Assembly (NCBI RefSeq): GCF_040712315.1
Contig: NC_134013.1
Location: forward strand, 61,293,001-61,357,000
Direction of reading: 5' to 3'
DNA length: 64,000 nucleotides
Source of the DNA: Castanea sativa
Taxonomy: Eukaryota > Streptophyta > Magnoliopsida > Fagales > Fagaceae
Translations under genes and position numbers: made by a program
The notes under the pieces: generated by a model
The model's input: the letters and a program-made list of their open reading frames with translations, nothing else
What the model was told of the DNA's origin: nothing
Database searches by the model: none
Part shown: piece by piece, positions 38,263 through 50,276 of the stretch
How the letters are laid out: every line of letters begins with the position of its first letter
How positions within the stretch are numbered: the first letter of the stretch is position 1

Positions 38263-41055
38263 AATTTTGTATTAGATTGTGATATGGGTTTCTGAATAAT
38301 CTTGAGTCAGGGCCATCAAGTTCAACTTCAGCAAGAAGAGGAAGAGTTGCTATCAATATACGGAGCGAAATTGGGTTTGGTTGAAACTCGAACGAGCTGT
38401 GACCATCTGGCCTCTCTGTCGTCCGACCTCGCTCACATTCCCACACCCGATACTCCTTGTTACAGGTTTACTTCTTTTTCTCACATCCCAACTCTACTCT
38501 ACTTTTACCATTTTCTATTTTTAACAAAAGATTTATTTTTATTTAAAAAAAAATTATAATCATACCCATTTTGTTTTAGAATTGTTATGATCAACTACTT
38601 CCATCAATTTCAACAATTAAAATCATTCACTAAAATTACTCGCATGAAAATAATTGGACCCACACGGGTTATGATTAGGTGATTAGTTGATTACATCATT
38701 ATAGTCTATAGATTAAGGATAGCAATGCTTGACACAAACTGTGTACACCATATGATTTTTTGCTGGTTAGTGTTTACTGTTTAGTGGAAATGGGACGTGA
38801 CATGATTAATAAATGGGTCAATTTTGTGCTGACTTGCTTGACCCGCAATCAACATGAAGAGACCGGGTTCATTATTCATGCTTTGACGTGAACCTATTTA
38901 ACCTGTATCAATAAGTGTCATTTTCCAAAATAAATTTGGATTTGAAGTATAGGTGAATAGTTAAACAAATTTTTAATGGGTATGTTGATTCTCTTCTTTT
39001 TTTTTTCCCCCTTTTCTTATGGACAATGTTGAAAGTCTTTAACTGGCCCTTCTACCAAAAAACAAAGGGGAAAAAAATTCATTTAATTTTATTTTTCTTA
39101 AAAATTGTGTATTTTAAATTTGGATGAAAGTTCGTTGGGTTGAACTTAGAACTTTTAGATTATATGCTATTTGGTATTTTAATTGATGTTATTATCGAAT
39201 AGAATTTTTTTTTTCTTTTTAATTAAAATTATTGTAATTTATGTGTGTATAAATAAATAAATGTCAATGGTGTCAATTTTTGAGTCATATATTCATATTT
39301 AAACGAGTTGAAATGAGTTAGGTCTATGCCAATAAACTCAATATAACACAACCTGTTTATTAAATGAGCTAAATATGTCATCTTTGTCAACAAAATACTA
39401 CATGTTTATTAAGTGTTACGTGAATCATGTGTTTTCTACCTACTTACTAAACCGGCAATGTTAATGTTCTAGGGTTTTGACATGATTGCTAAATAGATCG
39501 TGTTCATGTCGACTCATGTAGTCAAAGTATTCAATTAGAAGAACGCAAATTGTAACCCCATTGTGGAGTGATGTGGGTGACTGAGTCTGCAGGTTCAAGT
39601 ATTTTAGCAGAACAATTGCATATCATGTTATCTTGTGGTGTTATTTGTAATATAGAAGCCTATATAGTGTCAATAGTATTGTATTAAACTGCATTAGAGC
39701 ATGGTTATATATTTTACCTTTGGCTTTCCAAAAAACTAAAAGACTTTGTTAAGAAGTGAAGTTGTCTAGTTCTATACTCAATTACCTATACATCTTTGAA
39801 TATTTTACAATTTACACACATTTTTTAGATGAAAGGAAGAACACAGATCCATTTGGGACTGAAAGTAAGAATTAAGGCCCCTTATTTTTCTACAAAAGCT
39901 AGGTTTGATTTGAACTATACAGTTGAATCTAAGTAAGGTTCGTATTCTGTTAACAATTTATTGCATACTTGCTTTAGTAAATGTGTGACCTTTTTTTTTT
40001 GCTGAGTAATTGTTTATGCAAGGGATAGAACCCCTGAGTTGACGGTCACTAGGAGAACCAGGTACCACTTAGGCCAGAAGGCCCGGTGGTTAGTAAATGT
40101 GTGACCTTGACATAATGAAACTAAAACCGGATACAAGCTCAAATTAGAACATTCACTGTAATCTTTCTAAAGATTGTTTACTCTTTCGAGTAATTTATGG
40201 GTAATGACTCGCCTCATTGCTTGTTATGGTGTATTTGGCGTGAAAGAAATGCTAGAAGCTTTGAGGGATGTGAACGCTCCATGTTAGAGATTAAGTCTTT
40301 TTTTTTTACACACTCTCGTTGATTGGAGTGTGGTCTTTTGTCATTTTTCTTGTTCTTCCCTTCCTGTTTTACCTGATCGTTGTAATCTTGGTTCTTGATT
40401 TGTACCCCCATAGTACATTTCCAATGTATCCAAGTTGGCTGTTTTTCTTTGATTAATAAAATTTTCGTTACTTATCAAAAAAAAAAAAAAAAAATTATGG
40501 GTAATGACTCATGTCTCACCAATGTAGTCTACCTTTGTCCTTAAAAAGCCCTCAATTGTAGAAACATTTAAATTTTATATTTTGCTATGTATGTCAATGA
40601 TAATTCAATTATCTTAAGTGAAGCTTGGCTGTTGAACTGTATATCGCATTATCTAATCTGTTGAAGCATTGACATTTGAAAGGTGCCAAGACCCAAATGA
40701 CAACTGGTTATGTTTATGCTGTAAGGATGTGCTCTGTAGCCGTTATGTGAACAAACATATGATGCAGCATTTTCAACAGTCAAATCATTGCCTGGCACTC
40801 GGCTATTGGTATACATATTACAATTAGCATTATTTTATTCAAATTGTCATCTTTAATTTTATTTAATTTTCTTCGCAATGTTTTACAAAGCTGTCTTGGT
40901 CATGTTCTGTTACTTTTGGAAACAGTGATCTGTTAGTTTAGTGTTTCTCCTGCAATGCCTTTTTGGATGCTCAAGTGATTATGCAACTGCAGCCTGTTTA
41001 TGACAGAGCCTACATTCTGAAATTTGGTGAGGCTCCAACATTTTGCACAGTCTAA
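38171..41055 (+). pseudogene. Small Znf-UBP zinc-finger protein gene with a nonsense codon
   Basis: Four exons: 38171-38215, 38311-38465, 40683-40808 and 40926-41055, with GT-AG introns and consistent phases; full frame would be 151 aa. Znf-UBP domains bind the free C terminus of ubiquitin; the plant family of this short type is commonly annotated only by its domain. Visible: Ser-rich start, EEEELLSIYGAKLG, CDH (45-47), IPTPDTPC (58-65), CQDP, WLCLCC (75-80), LCSRYVNKHMMQH (84-96), NHCLAL (101-106), and, after the break, CFSC, LQPVYDRAYILKFGE. Codon 114 is TAG (40939-40941), where relatives, from memory, have Trp before CFSC. The last 37 codons stay open beyond it. It is either a recent pseudogene or makes a 113-aa product lacking the end of the domain. 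A LINE piece lies in intron 2, a MULE upstream and a hAT element 198 bp downstream. Confidence 0.85.
40211..40494 (+). mobile_element. 5'-truncated LINE with 16-bp target duplication, in an intron
   Basis: 284 bp whose start translates as LWCIWRERNARSFEG, the tail of a plant L1 reverse transcriptase, followed by a 3' UTR and a poly-A run. Flanked by perfect TTATGGGTAATGACTC duplications at 40195-40210 and 40495-40510. It lies in intron 2 of the Znf-UBP gene, same strand. Confidence 0.95.
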
Positions 41056-42436
41056 TAATTAAGCTTGCAACCATTTTGGTGCATAGTAGGGTTGGAGTTT
41101 GAACTGACTGGAGATTCGTTATACTGCTCACTTAAATCCAACACTAAATAGGAAACTGTAAAAAATTATTGATGTATGATTGTCACATCTATGAAAGGGC
41201 GTTTTTTAATCTCATATGGATCCATCAAATAATTATAGTGGGCATATTGCAAGTAGGGGTGGCAAAATAAGCCCAAACCCATTTGCCCACCCAAACCCAC
41301 CCAATTATTATTTGGGTTAAATGGACATCAACCCAATTAGACCCAGTGATTATTGGGTTTTAACTAAAAACCCATTGAGGCCCATTTATCCCAAAAAAAA
41401 AAACCCAAATTCAACCCAGCCCTTCCCATAAAAAAAAAAAAACAGCCCTAAGACGTTTCACTAGGTTTTCAAATTTTCAAAATTTCCGTCATTTTCTCGG
41501 CCTCCAATCATGTTTTAATCGGAAACCCAGCAGCTTCAAAAGCTTCGGAAATTTCTGGGAATCCCTTGTCATTTCTCTCAGATCTTCGTCTCCTTAGAAA
41601 GCCCACCTGGTAATTTTCAAATTTCAGTCCTTTTTCTTTCTTTCTATTCAACACTTTGCACTGTTTGGTCTCTGAGAAAGTGAGAGAAAAGAAAGGAAAA
41701 TGAAAATTTGAAACTTTTATCATAAAATGGAAGGTGAATTTTTTTTTTCTGGGTTAGTTTCTATCTTCCTTATGTTTACACTGCAACCAAATGGAGCATT
41801 GAATAGAAATAATAGAGAATTTTTTCCGCCCAATTTTCTGAAAACTTTGGTTCATAAATATGTGATTTTTACATGAAATTTTGAGCTTTTCTGTAATTTG
41901 TGATCAGTGGCCAATGTATTGGTATTGAACAACAAACTGAAAGTTATGTCTGTGACTGTGAGCTTGTGAGAGTGTGAGTTTGCTACCGGTCATAAAGTAA
42001 GAACGTCATATTGTCGTGTTTGGAATTTGAATAGTTGCAAGCATTGAATCCTGGTATATTTGTGGTATTTCATGTGAACTTTTTATTATTGTAATCCCAT
42101 ATTGTCATAGTTTTCAAATTCATAGTTATACCCATAATATCCAATTATTTGAGTGGTCAGGTTTTGGAATGGATGAGAATTTGCTAATTGGTTATGGATG
42201 AGAATTTACTTGTATATTTTCATTATCTTTGTCCATTTCTTCTTGGTGTATTGCATATACCCATATTTTGATACTATGGTGATTCTACAGTTTGGTTTTG
42301 TATATAGTGTTTGACCATAGATTTGGCCTATTTAAACAAACTCAATCTTTCCCTTTCTGAATGGTTCAAAATGCTGAGTTTTTTATTTCATTTTATTTTT
42401 ATTGTTGTTGGTTTTGTTTTCCTCTACATTTTAGGT

Positions 42437-44466
42437 ATGGATTCAATGAATGTAGAAAATGATGAGTATGGTGATACTGTTTCAAGTGCTCCAAAAAAAA
42501 TGAGATGTAGGACTTCTTCTGTATGGTCGGATTTTGCAATATTACCTGAAGGTCCTGATGGGAAAGAGAGAGCAAAGTGTAAAGAATGTCAAAATTCTTT
42601 TGTTGCTAGTTCTAGTGGCACTATTTCTTTGTTGCGTCACAGAGCAAAATGCCATGAGGTTGACAATCAAATTGTGTCTTGTCAGCCTTTAAATCAAGCT
42701 ACGTATAGGGAAATGGTTGCATTGGCAATCATTAAGCACAACTATCCATTCTCATTTGCAGAACATGAGAACAATAGGTTGCTTCATTGTTATCTGAATC
42801 CTAATGTTAAGACTATATCTAGGAACACTGCAAAATCGGATGTGATAAAAATATACAAGAGAGAAAAGGAAAATCTGAAACATGATTTAAAGTCAATTAC
42901 TAGGAGGTTTTGCTTATCATCAGATATATGGTCTTCACCTAATTCTGATGAGTACATGGTTTTTACAACACATTATGTTGATGAACGCTGGGTGTTGCAG
43001 AAGAAAGTTTTGAGTTTTTCTCATGTGCCACCTTCATGTGGTGGTGTTATATTGGCAAAGAGGTTGTTAGGTTTGTTGAAAGAGTGGGGCATTGAGAAGA
43101 GGGTATTCACCATTACTCTAGATAATGTTTCATATAATGATACTTTGGTGAGTCATTTAAAGAGACACCCTTCTTTTGGACCTTTTTTACCTTATGGTGG
43201 TGAGTTCTTTCATGCGCGTTGTGGTGCACACATATTAAACCTTATCGTACAAGATGGATTAAAAGTCATAAATGAGGCTATGTATAATTTACGTCAAAGT
43301 GTTAAATATGTGAGAGGTTTGGATCATAGGAAGTTGAGGTTTGCTCAATGTCTTTCAGAGCTTCCTTTTTTGACAAGTAAGAAAGTACAACAAGTCCCAA
43401 CAAGATGGAGCTCAACATACTTAATGATTGAGACTTGTCTTAAGTATCGAGATGCATTTTTTCACTTGAGTAGGATTGATAAATACTTTCTCAATTGCCT
43501 TTCTGAGGAGGAATGGGAAAGGGTGGAGAAGATAGCAAGGGTTTTGGGACCATTTTATGATATCACCAAGCTCTTCTCTGGGACAAACTACCCTATAGCC
43601 AACTTGTATTTCCATTGTGTTTGGAAAATTCAGTTGCGTATTACGGAACAGTTGGAAGATGATGATGCGATAATTAGAGCAATGGCAAAAGAAATGAATG
43701 AAAAGTTTGATAAATACTGGGAGTATTATAGTCCTGTGCTATCATTTGCTGTCATTTTGGATCCTAGATACAAGTTGCAATGTGTAGAATTTTGGTATGG
43801 CAAGTTGTATAAGCAGGAAGCAATATCTATGGCAGCGAATCTTCGTGATAAATTATATGACATCTTTGAGGAATATAAGAATTCTACTACTGATATCTGC
43901 AATATGGTTGAAGTAACATCCAGTAGTGGTGGAGTGCGTGGTCATTATGATAGGCATGATGATTTCTCTGGTTTTGAGACATATACGAGCCAACTTATTG
44001 GTTTAGATTCAAGCAAGTCACAATTGGATTTATACTTGGAAGAGACTTGACTTGACCATAGGTTTCATGAGGATTTGGATGTTATGGGGTATTGGAAGTC
44101 TCACAGTAATTGTTTCCCAGAACTTTCCTTGATGGCACGTGATATTTTGAGCATTCCCATTACTACTGTTGCCTCGGAGTCTGCATTCGGTATTGGTGGC
44201 CGCATTCTTGATAAGTTTCGCAGTTCTCTTTTGCGACAAACTGCAGAAGCTTTGTTATGTGCTCATGATTGGCTATATGGAGTACCAGGTATATCATATT
44301 TTTTATCACTTATGTGCTTGCAATATTCATTAATTTGTATTTGATGTGCTAATAAATGCTTTGCTTTCCTTTTTCAGCTATACATGATTTTGAGGAAGAA
44401 AGCCTCGTGGAGGATTTTGGCGACTTTTGCCTATCTCAATCTAGTTCATATGTTGATGAGGATTAG
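42437..44466 (+). pseudogene. hAT transposase (BED finger, RICESLEEPER/DAYSLEEPER-like), one nonsense codon
   Basis: Two coding exons, 42437-44288 and 44378-44466, with a GT-AG intron; total 647 codons including the final TAG. The ATG at 42437 follows an AG acceptor-like site (TTTTAG), suggesting a 5' UTR intron; the longer upstream open frame is hydrophobic and unlike the family. Domains: BED zinc finger (W30, C48, C51, H68, H73), the RNase H-like catalytic region (SSDIWSS, TLDNVSYND, HARCGAHILNLIVQDGL), DUF4413-like middle (ILDPRYKL), and the C-terminal hAT dimerisation region (ARDILSIPITTVASESAF). It is broken only at codon 538, TGA (44048-44050). The reading frame continues unbroken beyond it, so the element was probably active recently. 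Confidence 0.92.
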
Positions 44467-46549
44467 GTGAAAGGAAGCTATTTTAAGTTAAATTTTTCTG
44501 TTGTTTGTGTAATTTTTCTATAGGTTTTGGTAGTGGGAGCTAATTGTTCTTGTTTTAATTATTATGCCTTCTGGCACATTTATTACGTCAGTATACCTTT
44601 TCATTAATTGCTAGTTCATGGGATATATCCATTTTATAGAGAATGTTATATTTACTCAGTCTTGTTGGGATGATATAACTTTTGCAGTGAGAGTTGCTAT
44701 AATATTATACTTGGAACAATGATCCATGTATGCGACAGAAATAACCAAATGTTGTAACTTCAGCAAGTGTGCACTATATTTAGATCATTTGAATTTTGCT
44801 GATTTCAATTAAGCAAAAAGTTTTTGAATCTATCTATTACTTGAAGCCATGGATGAGATTTCTTAAATATAGGTCCAGATGTATTGACTAATCTTTTCAC
44901 TACATGGAGGATATATGTGAATATTTTGGCTTATTGTACTGTCTCTTATGCAACATTCTACTTTCTATTTATTAGAAGCTAATTATTGAAATGTATTGTG
45001 TTGTCCATTATGTGTGATTTTGTTAATTTTGAATGTAGAAGGCCATTGCTTCCATTGTTCCCCTCTGTGTTTTCGGCAAAACCTTATGAGCTAATGGGGG
45101 ACCGCTTCCCTGAAAGTATTTCAGTTCTTGGAGACTATTCTGCTGACTGTCCTTATGAGTTTGATGTGATGTTTAAGTTATTTATTTTTCATAAAGTCAG
45201 TGTTTTGCATAGTGGGAGCTTTGTTTATTGAGTATGCAACTTCTGGGTCTTTTTATTGATCTTGTGGGTTTTGGAGGATAATATGACTAAGATGGTCAGA
45301 TATCTTGCTGTGACAAGTTTTGTACTTTATTGTATTTCATGAAATGGAACAGCATATAGGCTAACAAGGGTCACAGGTTTTTGTTTGTTTGTTTGTTTGT
45401 TTTGAAAACTGACCAGTTTTGATATAGATACTAATGTATGATTCATAAACCTTGTTGTCTTCAGTCTGCTATCTATGCTTCAGTGCAATTTAGTTTTCTG
45501 GTTTCATGTATATAGTAACTCGCGTTCATGTTGAACACCAAAGCACATTTCTATGCCTATGATTTACATGGCTTAAAAGCTGATTCGTCAATGTCAAATT
45601 ATCGATCACCGGATTTAAAATTAAATGTTGTATGTGATTCTAGTCCCTCAATGCAGGTGCCTTGACCATACTTCTCAAATTTTGATCCAAGTGGGTGTCT
45701 AGTTATCTTGATAGGTGTTGTTATGCATTAGGTGTTGTTATCAAGTTTGTTTATACGTTCGAAATGTGAAATTTTAAGAAATTGTACATAAATAGATTAA
45801 GCTAAAAAATTTTTAGTGTGTGATCAACCATACCTAGAATATTAAAGACTAGCAAGTGGTAAGGTGGAGCTTACAACGACTGCGAGGTATGAGCAAAAGG
45901 GACTGTTCATTTGACAAGGATTTGCATGGAAAAATCACCACTTTTGGTCCTTTTATATGTTTCGTGGACCACAGTCAGAAATCATCACCAAGAAAGTTAA
46001 AACAAATTAAGACCCAATCAGGTTTGAATCTCTCTGCATATATGACTTCTTATTTGACACAGTAGTCTCACGAGTCGGTTTCCTTGAGGAGGTGGGTGTC
46101 TATCTATCTATCTATCTATCTATATATATATATATATATATATAAACTTTTGCTAAAGAAGGTACCCGTAGGTCAAGGAGAAATAAATGGTCCTCTGTGT
46201 CAACAGTCTTTCCCTTTCTCAAAGACAAATTCTATACAAAAGCTCTTACTAGTTTCATAAACTCACATCCACATTCAAGAGCATATTTGACACACAGTAG
46301 TCTCACGAGTTGGTTTCTTTACAAAAGTTCTATAGACAGGTTACAAATATCTCTATAATTAAGAGAATAGAATGAGAATATATTTTTAAGAAATATTTCA
46401 TATATTTAATTCTCCTATGAATTTAAAGAAAAGGAGTATACTAATAACTAGTAGAAAATGCTATTGCACTATGTTTCTGTCTAACCATTTTTTTTAGTAG
46501 TGGGATGAATATTTATCTTTTAATAAAATATAGGTCAAATATTGAATTT

Positions 46550-46870
46550 TTTAGTAGTGGGATGAATATTTTGGCAAAATTTTTGGGTTTAGGAGGTGGA
46601 TTGGTCATTTTTGGGGTTTCAGGGGTATTTTGGTAATTTTTGGGTTTCATGGGGTATTTTGGTCATTTTTAGGTTTTGAGGGTATTTTGGTTATTTTTTG
46701 GATTTTGGGGGTGTTTTGGGTTTCGGGGGGTATTTTGGTCATTTTTGAGTTTTGGGGATATTTTGGTAATTTTTAGGTTTCAGGGGTATTTTGGTTATTT
46801 TTTGAAAATTTTAGAGTACTTTGGTCATTTTCACTTTAGGGGCATTTTGGTAATTTTGATAATTGGGTAA
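46550..46870. repeat. Minisatellite in the hAT right end
   Basis: About ten imperfect units of roughly 28 bp with the core GGTATTTTGGTCATTTTT and GGGTTTCAGG variations. It lies just inside the right subterminal region of the hAT element. Confidence 0.88.
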
Positions 46871-47030
46871 TTGGGTGGGTTGGGGGTTTTACCCATAATA
46901 ATTGGGTTGGGTTGGGTTGGGTTTGGGTTAGAAACAATTAATTAAATGGGTTTTAATGGGTGAATGTTTTATATACCCAACCCAATTATGCCCATCCTAA
47001 ACCCACCAATTTGACACCCCTAATTGCAAG

Positions 47031-48198
47031 TCACTTGCAAAATGAGAATTTAGATTTGTGCACATTCTTTGAATTGGTTGCCTTGCCCCTGTATCCTCAG
47101 CTTTGTGGCAATGTCTGGCAGTTGCCAAGCTCCAGTTATATGTCTCTTTGTATGTTGATGCACATCACAAAAGGTTAAGAGTAGTACATCAAACTTGTTT
47201 CTTTCAATTAATTGTTAATATACACCACCGCAAGGCATGAAATTACAGGGTTCTTATACGGATGCTACAATGTGCCATTTTAGAGGACGTCATTAATGTT
47301 TGGTTGTTCGAACATGTTGGACAAGCGGGCATAGGATTTTATCGTTAAGGAATGCAGTTTGTGGGGCATTTTGGGTAATGTCTGTGGAGTCAGAAAGGTT
47401 GAGATGTTCCTTCAAGCTGCGCAGGAATGGTGTAAATTTCTCAATTGATGCAGTCATTTTCTCTAAAAACATGTGGCTTCTTTTTAAGTAAGAGACAAAC
47501 TGGGCCTGGTTGGTTAGACGAATAAATAAGAACTAGTTGAGTTTTCACACGATGTGCGGTGTGATTTATTATTAGTTTTCTTTAATATTTTAATAAGATT
47601 TAGTTTAACTGGTTAACATCTCAATTTTTAATAAAGACATTTAGATTTAGATCCTTCATCCTCAACTATCGATGTATAAAAAAAATTCAATAACTTTCCT
47701 GGTAAAAAAAAAAGGTAATTTTTCGTTATTTTATAGACAAAATAGAAAGACATTAAGAATAGCGTAGTGATTTGATCATAGTGTATATATACACACACAC
47801 GTCTATGTGTGTGTTTAAATTGAAAATTGCATGATATATTGGGTCATATAAATAGGCATGTTTCATGCTTACAAAAAATACAAATATCCTTCAAATTATA
47901 TTTTTTACATTCTGGATTTTGTGTTAATAAAGTTATTTACTTTTTTCCCTTTTTGGTGGAAATTGTTTCAATAGTTGCAAAGACAACTAAAATTTTAGTA
48001 AGAATACCATATTTCAAATCAATTGTTCCTCACATAAAAAAAATCAATTGTTTCTCATATAAATCTTAGAAAAATGATATTAAAATTTCATTATGCTTAA
48101 AATAATTAACATAACAAAATAAACATATTCATTCTATTAGTTATCTTTCTAATTACATAGAATAAGTATTATAATGTTAGTTCATACATATATACATA

Positions 48199-48253
<55 letters not shown>

Positions 48254-48314
48254 TATCAATCACATGTTATTAGAAGGAATCGGGAAATTTAAAGAAATAA
48301 GATAAATTTTTAGT
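47031..48314. other. Gene-free region after the hAT element
   Basis: Mixed sequence at 47031-47500 may belong to the 3' region of the Znf-UBP gene. The rest is AT-rich, with a (TA)n run at about 48208-48249. No gene is supported. Confidence 0.45.
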
Positions 48315-48527
48315 GAATTCACAAATATTTAATTTTTTGTTTTTGTTTTTGTGTCAATTTTTGTCAAAGCAACTGAACATGAGGAATAATGTCATATTGT
48401 AAATCTAATATTATTATTCCAACTAAAAATTATTTCTTAAATAGAGTTAATAAAAATAATCTTATAAATTCATTTAATATAAATAATTAATGTACAACTA
48501 TAAATAATTAGTATATACATTTACTCT
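48315..48527. repeat. Tandem duplication copy 1, first part
   Basis: Matches 53748-53960. It starts GAATTCACAAATATTT and ends at the LINE target site GTATATACATTTACTCT (48511-48527). The rest of this copy continues at 50216-50276 and 53681-53747, separated by two insertions. Confidence 0.88.
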
Positions 48528-49873
48528 GAGTTGTTGAAAGAGTTCCATGATGTGCACAAAAAGGTATCTCATATGGTTTTTCGTAGTAGTGATTCTCGGT
48601 GGAAACCTCTGGCTTCTTGTGTGTATAAAATCAACTTTGGTGGTGTTGTATTTGAGGAGCAGGCTTGTGCAGGTCTCGGAGTGGTTATCAGGGATTTGGC
48701 GGGATTGGTCATTGGTGCTTTGAGCCAAAAAATTAGGCACCCAGGTTCTGTGGACATGGTGGAGGCTCTAGCTGCTAATAAAGCCATTGTTTTTGCCAAG
48801 GAGCTTTGTCTTTAGTCTTTAGTGGTGGAGGGTGATTCCTTACGAGTTATCCAATCTTTGACTACTGCTAGGCCTTCGAGGACTATGTTTGTTCATGTTA
48901 TTGCTGATATTCATAGTTTAGTTTCTAATGTTGATTGTAGTTTTTGTCATGTTAAGAGAGAGGGGAATAAACTTGTGCATACCCTCGCTTGTAGAGCAGT
49001 TGCATCTGCTGATTTTGATTAGAAATGACAACGGGTTGGGTTCGGGCCGGGTTTTTTCATACCCGGACCCGACCTGATTATTAAACGGATTTTTTTACGG
49101 GGCCCAGACCTGCCCCGCTGGGCCCCGTTTAGCCCATCCAGATTTGGGTCCGTTCAACAATTTCATTTTTTCCTTTCTACACTATGAAGCACCCAAAAAA
49201 AAAAGAAAAGGGACAAGTTGAATCTAGCGCAACTGGGTGAGCATTTGAAGAACCAAGGAGCTTAAATGGGTCGAATGGTCACCGGAAAAGTGAAGGAAAT
49301 TCTTTTTAAAATTCTTCTTTTTTTCTTTTATTTATAGACATGCATCAACCTCAATAGTCAATACTACATCACCAATTCAATCAAATATTATTTCCTCCCA
49401 TTCACATCTTTAATCCCAAATTCCACTACCAATTGCACACCTAAAACCCAAAAAATGTCAAAATCTAGTGAACTTTCTCAACCTCCACGGAGAACCCAAA
49501 TCACAAAACCATTAAAATCAAAATAAAAATACCAAACAAGAAGAAGAAGTTGACTCCTACACTCAATGAGTCACCAACAGCAGCAACTTTCCTCGTCTTG
49601 AGCCCAAGTGCCTTCTTTACTCAGACCCAGATCTCTGATTTGGTGTGGCACTGGTGAGGCGGAGCTTCAATGTTCTCAAGAGAGAGATTAGCGGGATTGA
49701 GATTGTGAGGGCCATCAAGAAAAAGATCTCTTCTGGGATTGAGGCGTGATGAGGCACTGAGGCGTGAGGGCATGATGAGGCACTAACTGAGGCGTGAATT
49801 GAAATGGGAATGAGAGGCGGCTGGGCTGGGTATTGGGTTAGTGAGTAGTGACTTAGGGTTTACAAATTACAAT

Positions 49874-49921
<48 letters not shown>

Positions 49922-50215
49922 GGGGGGTTTTAGTAATATCACATAACCGGGTAATATCTGGGCCGGGTTTTTTTTAATAAAACCCGGACCCACTTTGGGT
50001 TTTTTTTAAAAACCATACCCGACCTTATTCTTTATTAGGCCGAGTAAAATCCAGCCCATTACGGTTGGGCCGGACCGGGTATCTGCGGGTCGGATCTAAA
50101 TTGCCATCCCTAATTTGATGTGTGGTTAGAAGATCTACCACGTGATTTGGAGGATGTTTTTCAATTTGATTTTCTTTAATAAATTTTCTTACTGGGTTCT
50201 AAAAAAAAAAAAAAA
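48528..50215 (+). mobile_element. 5'-truncated LINE with RNase H-like domain, interrupted by a hAT element
   Basis: Coding pieces 48531-48815 and 48822-49022 are in the same frame and read as the L1-type RNase H-like domain (YKINFGGVVF, GLGVVIRDLAGLVIGAL, LVVEGDSLRVIQSL, CHVKREGNKLVHTLACRA). One TAG (48813-48815) interrupts them. After the insertion at 49020-50111 the end continues, then a poly-A run. The whole is flanked by perfect 17-bp duplications GTATATACATTTACTCT at 48511-48527 and 50216-50232. Confidence 0.92.
49020..50111. mobile_element. hAT-like non-autonomous element inside the LINE
   Basis: Left end TAGAAATGACAAC and right end in reverse complement (T)AGGGATGGCAAT form the inverted repeat. 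Subterminal CCCGGACCCGACC / GGGTCGGATC motifs follow. Flanks ATTTTGAT (49012-49019) and AATTTGAT (50112-50119) match at 7 of 8. No transposase. Contains a (TA)n run at about 49876-49917. Confidence 0.8.
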
Positions 50216-50276
50216 GTATATACATTTACTCTATTAGCTGATTCAATGAACTAATAATTTGATATAAATGCAAACT

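Larger units (their letters stand above)
41254..47022 (+). mobile_element. hAT transposon, near complete, 5.8 kb
   Basis: The ends TAGGGGTGGCAAA and, in reverse complement, TAGGGGTGTCAAA are inverted repeats. They are flanked by perfect 8-bp duplications ATTGCAAG at 41246-41253 and 47023-47030. Subterminal regions are rich in ACCCA/TGGGT motifs. One transposase gene (42437-44466) is inside. The remaining 2.5 kb to the right is non-coding, with short open frames (for example 44986-45231) that I do not recognise, a TCTA/TA microsatellite (about 46101-46143) and a minisatellite at 46550-46870. Confidence 0.93.

Noticed and set aside
42311..42436. N-terminal extension of the hAT transposase frame starting at 42311
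   Set aside because: The 42 residues are mostly hydrophobic and unlike BED-hAT proteins, and a TTTTAG acceptor-like site ends at 42434 directly before the likely ATG at 42437. It is probably intron or UTR.
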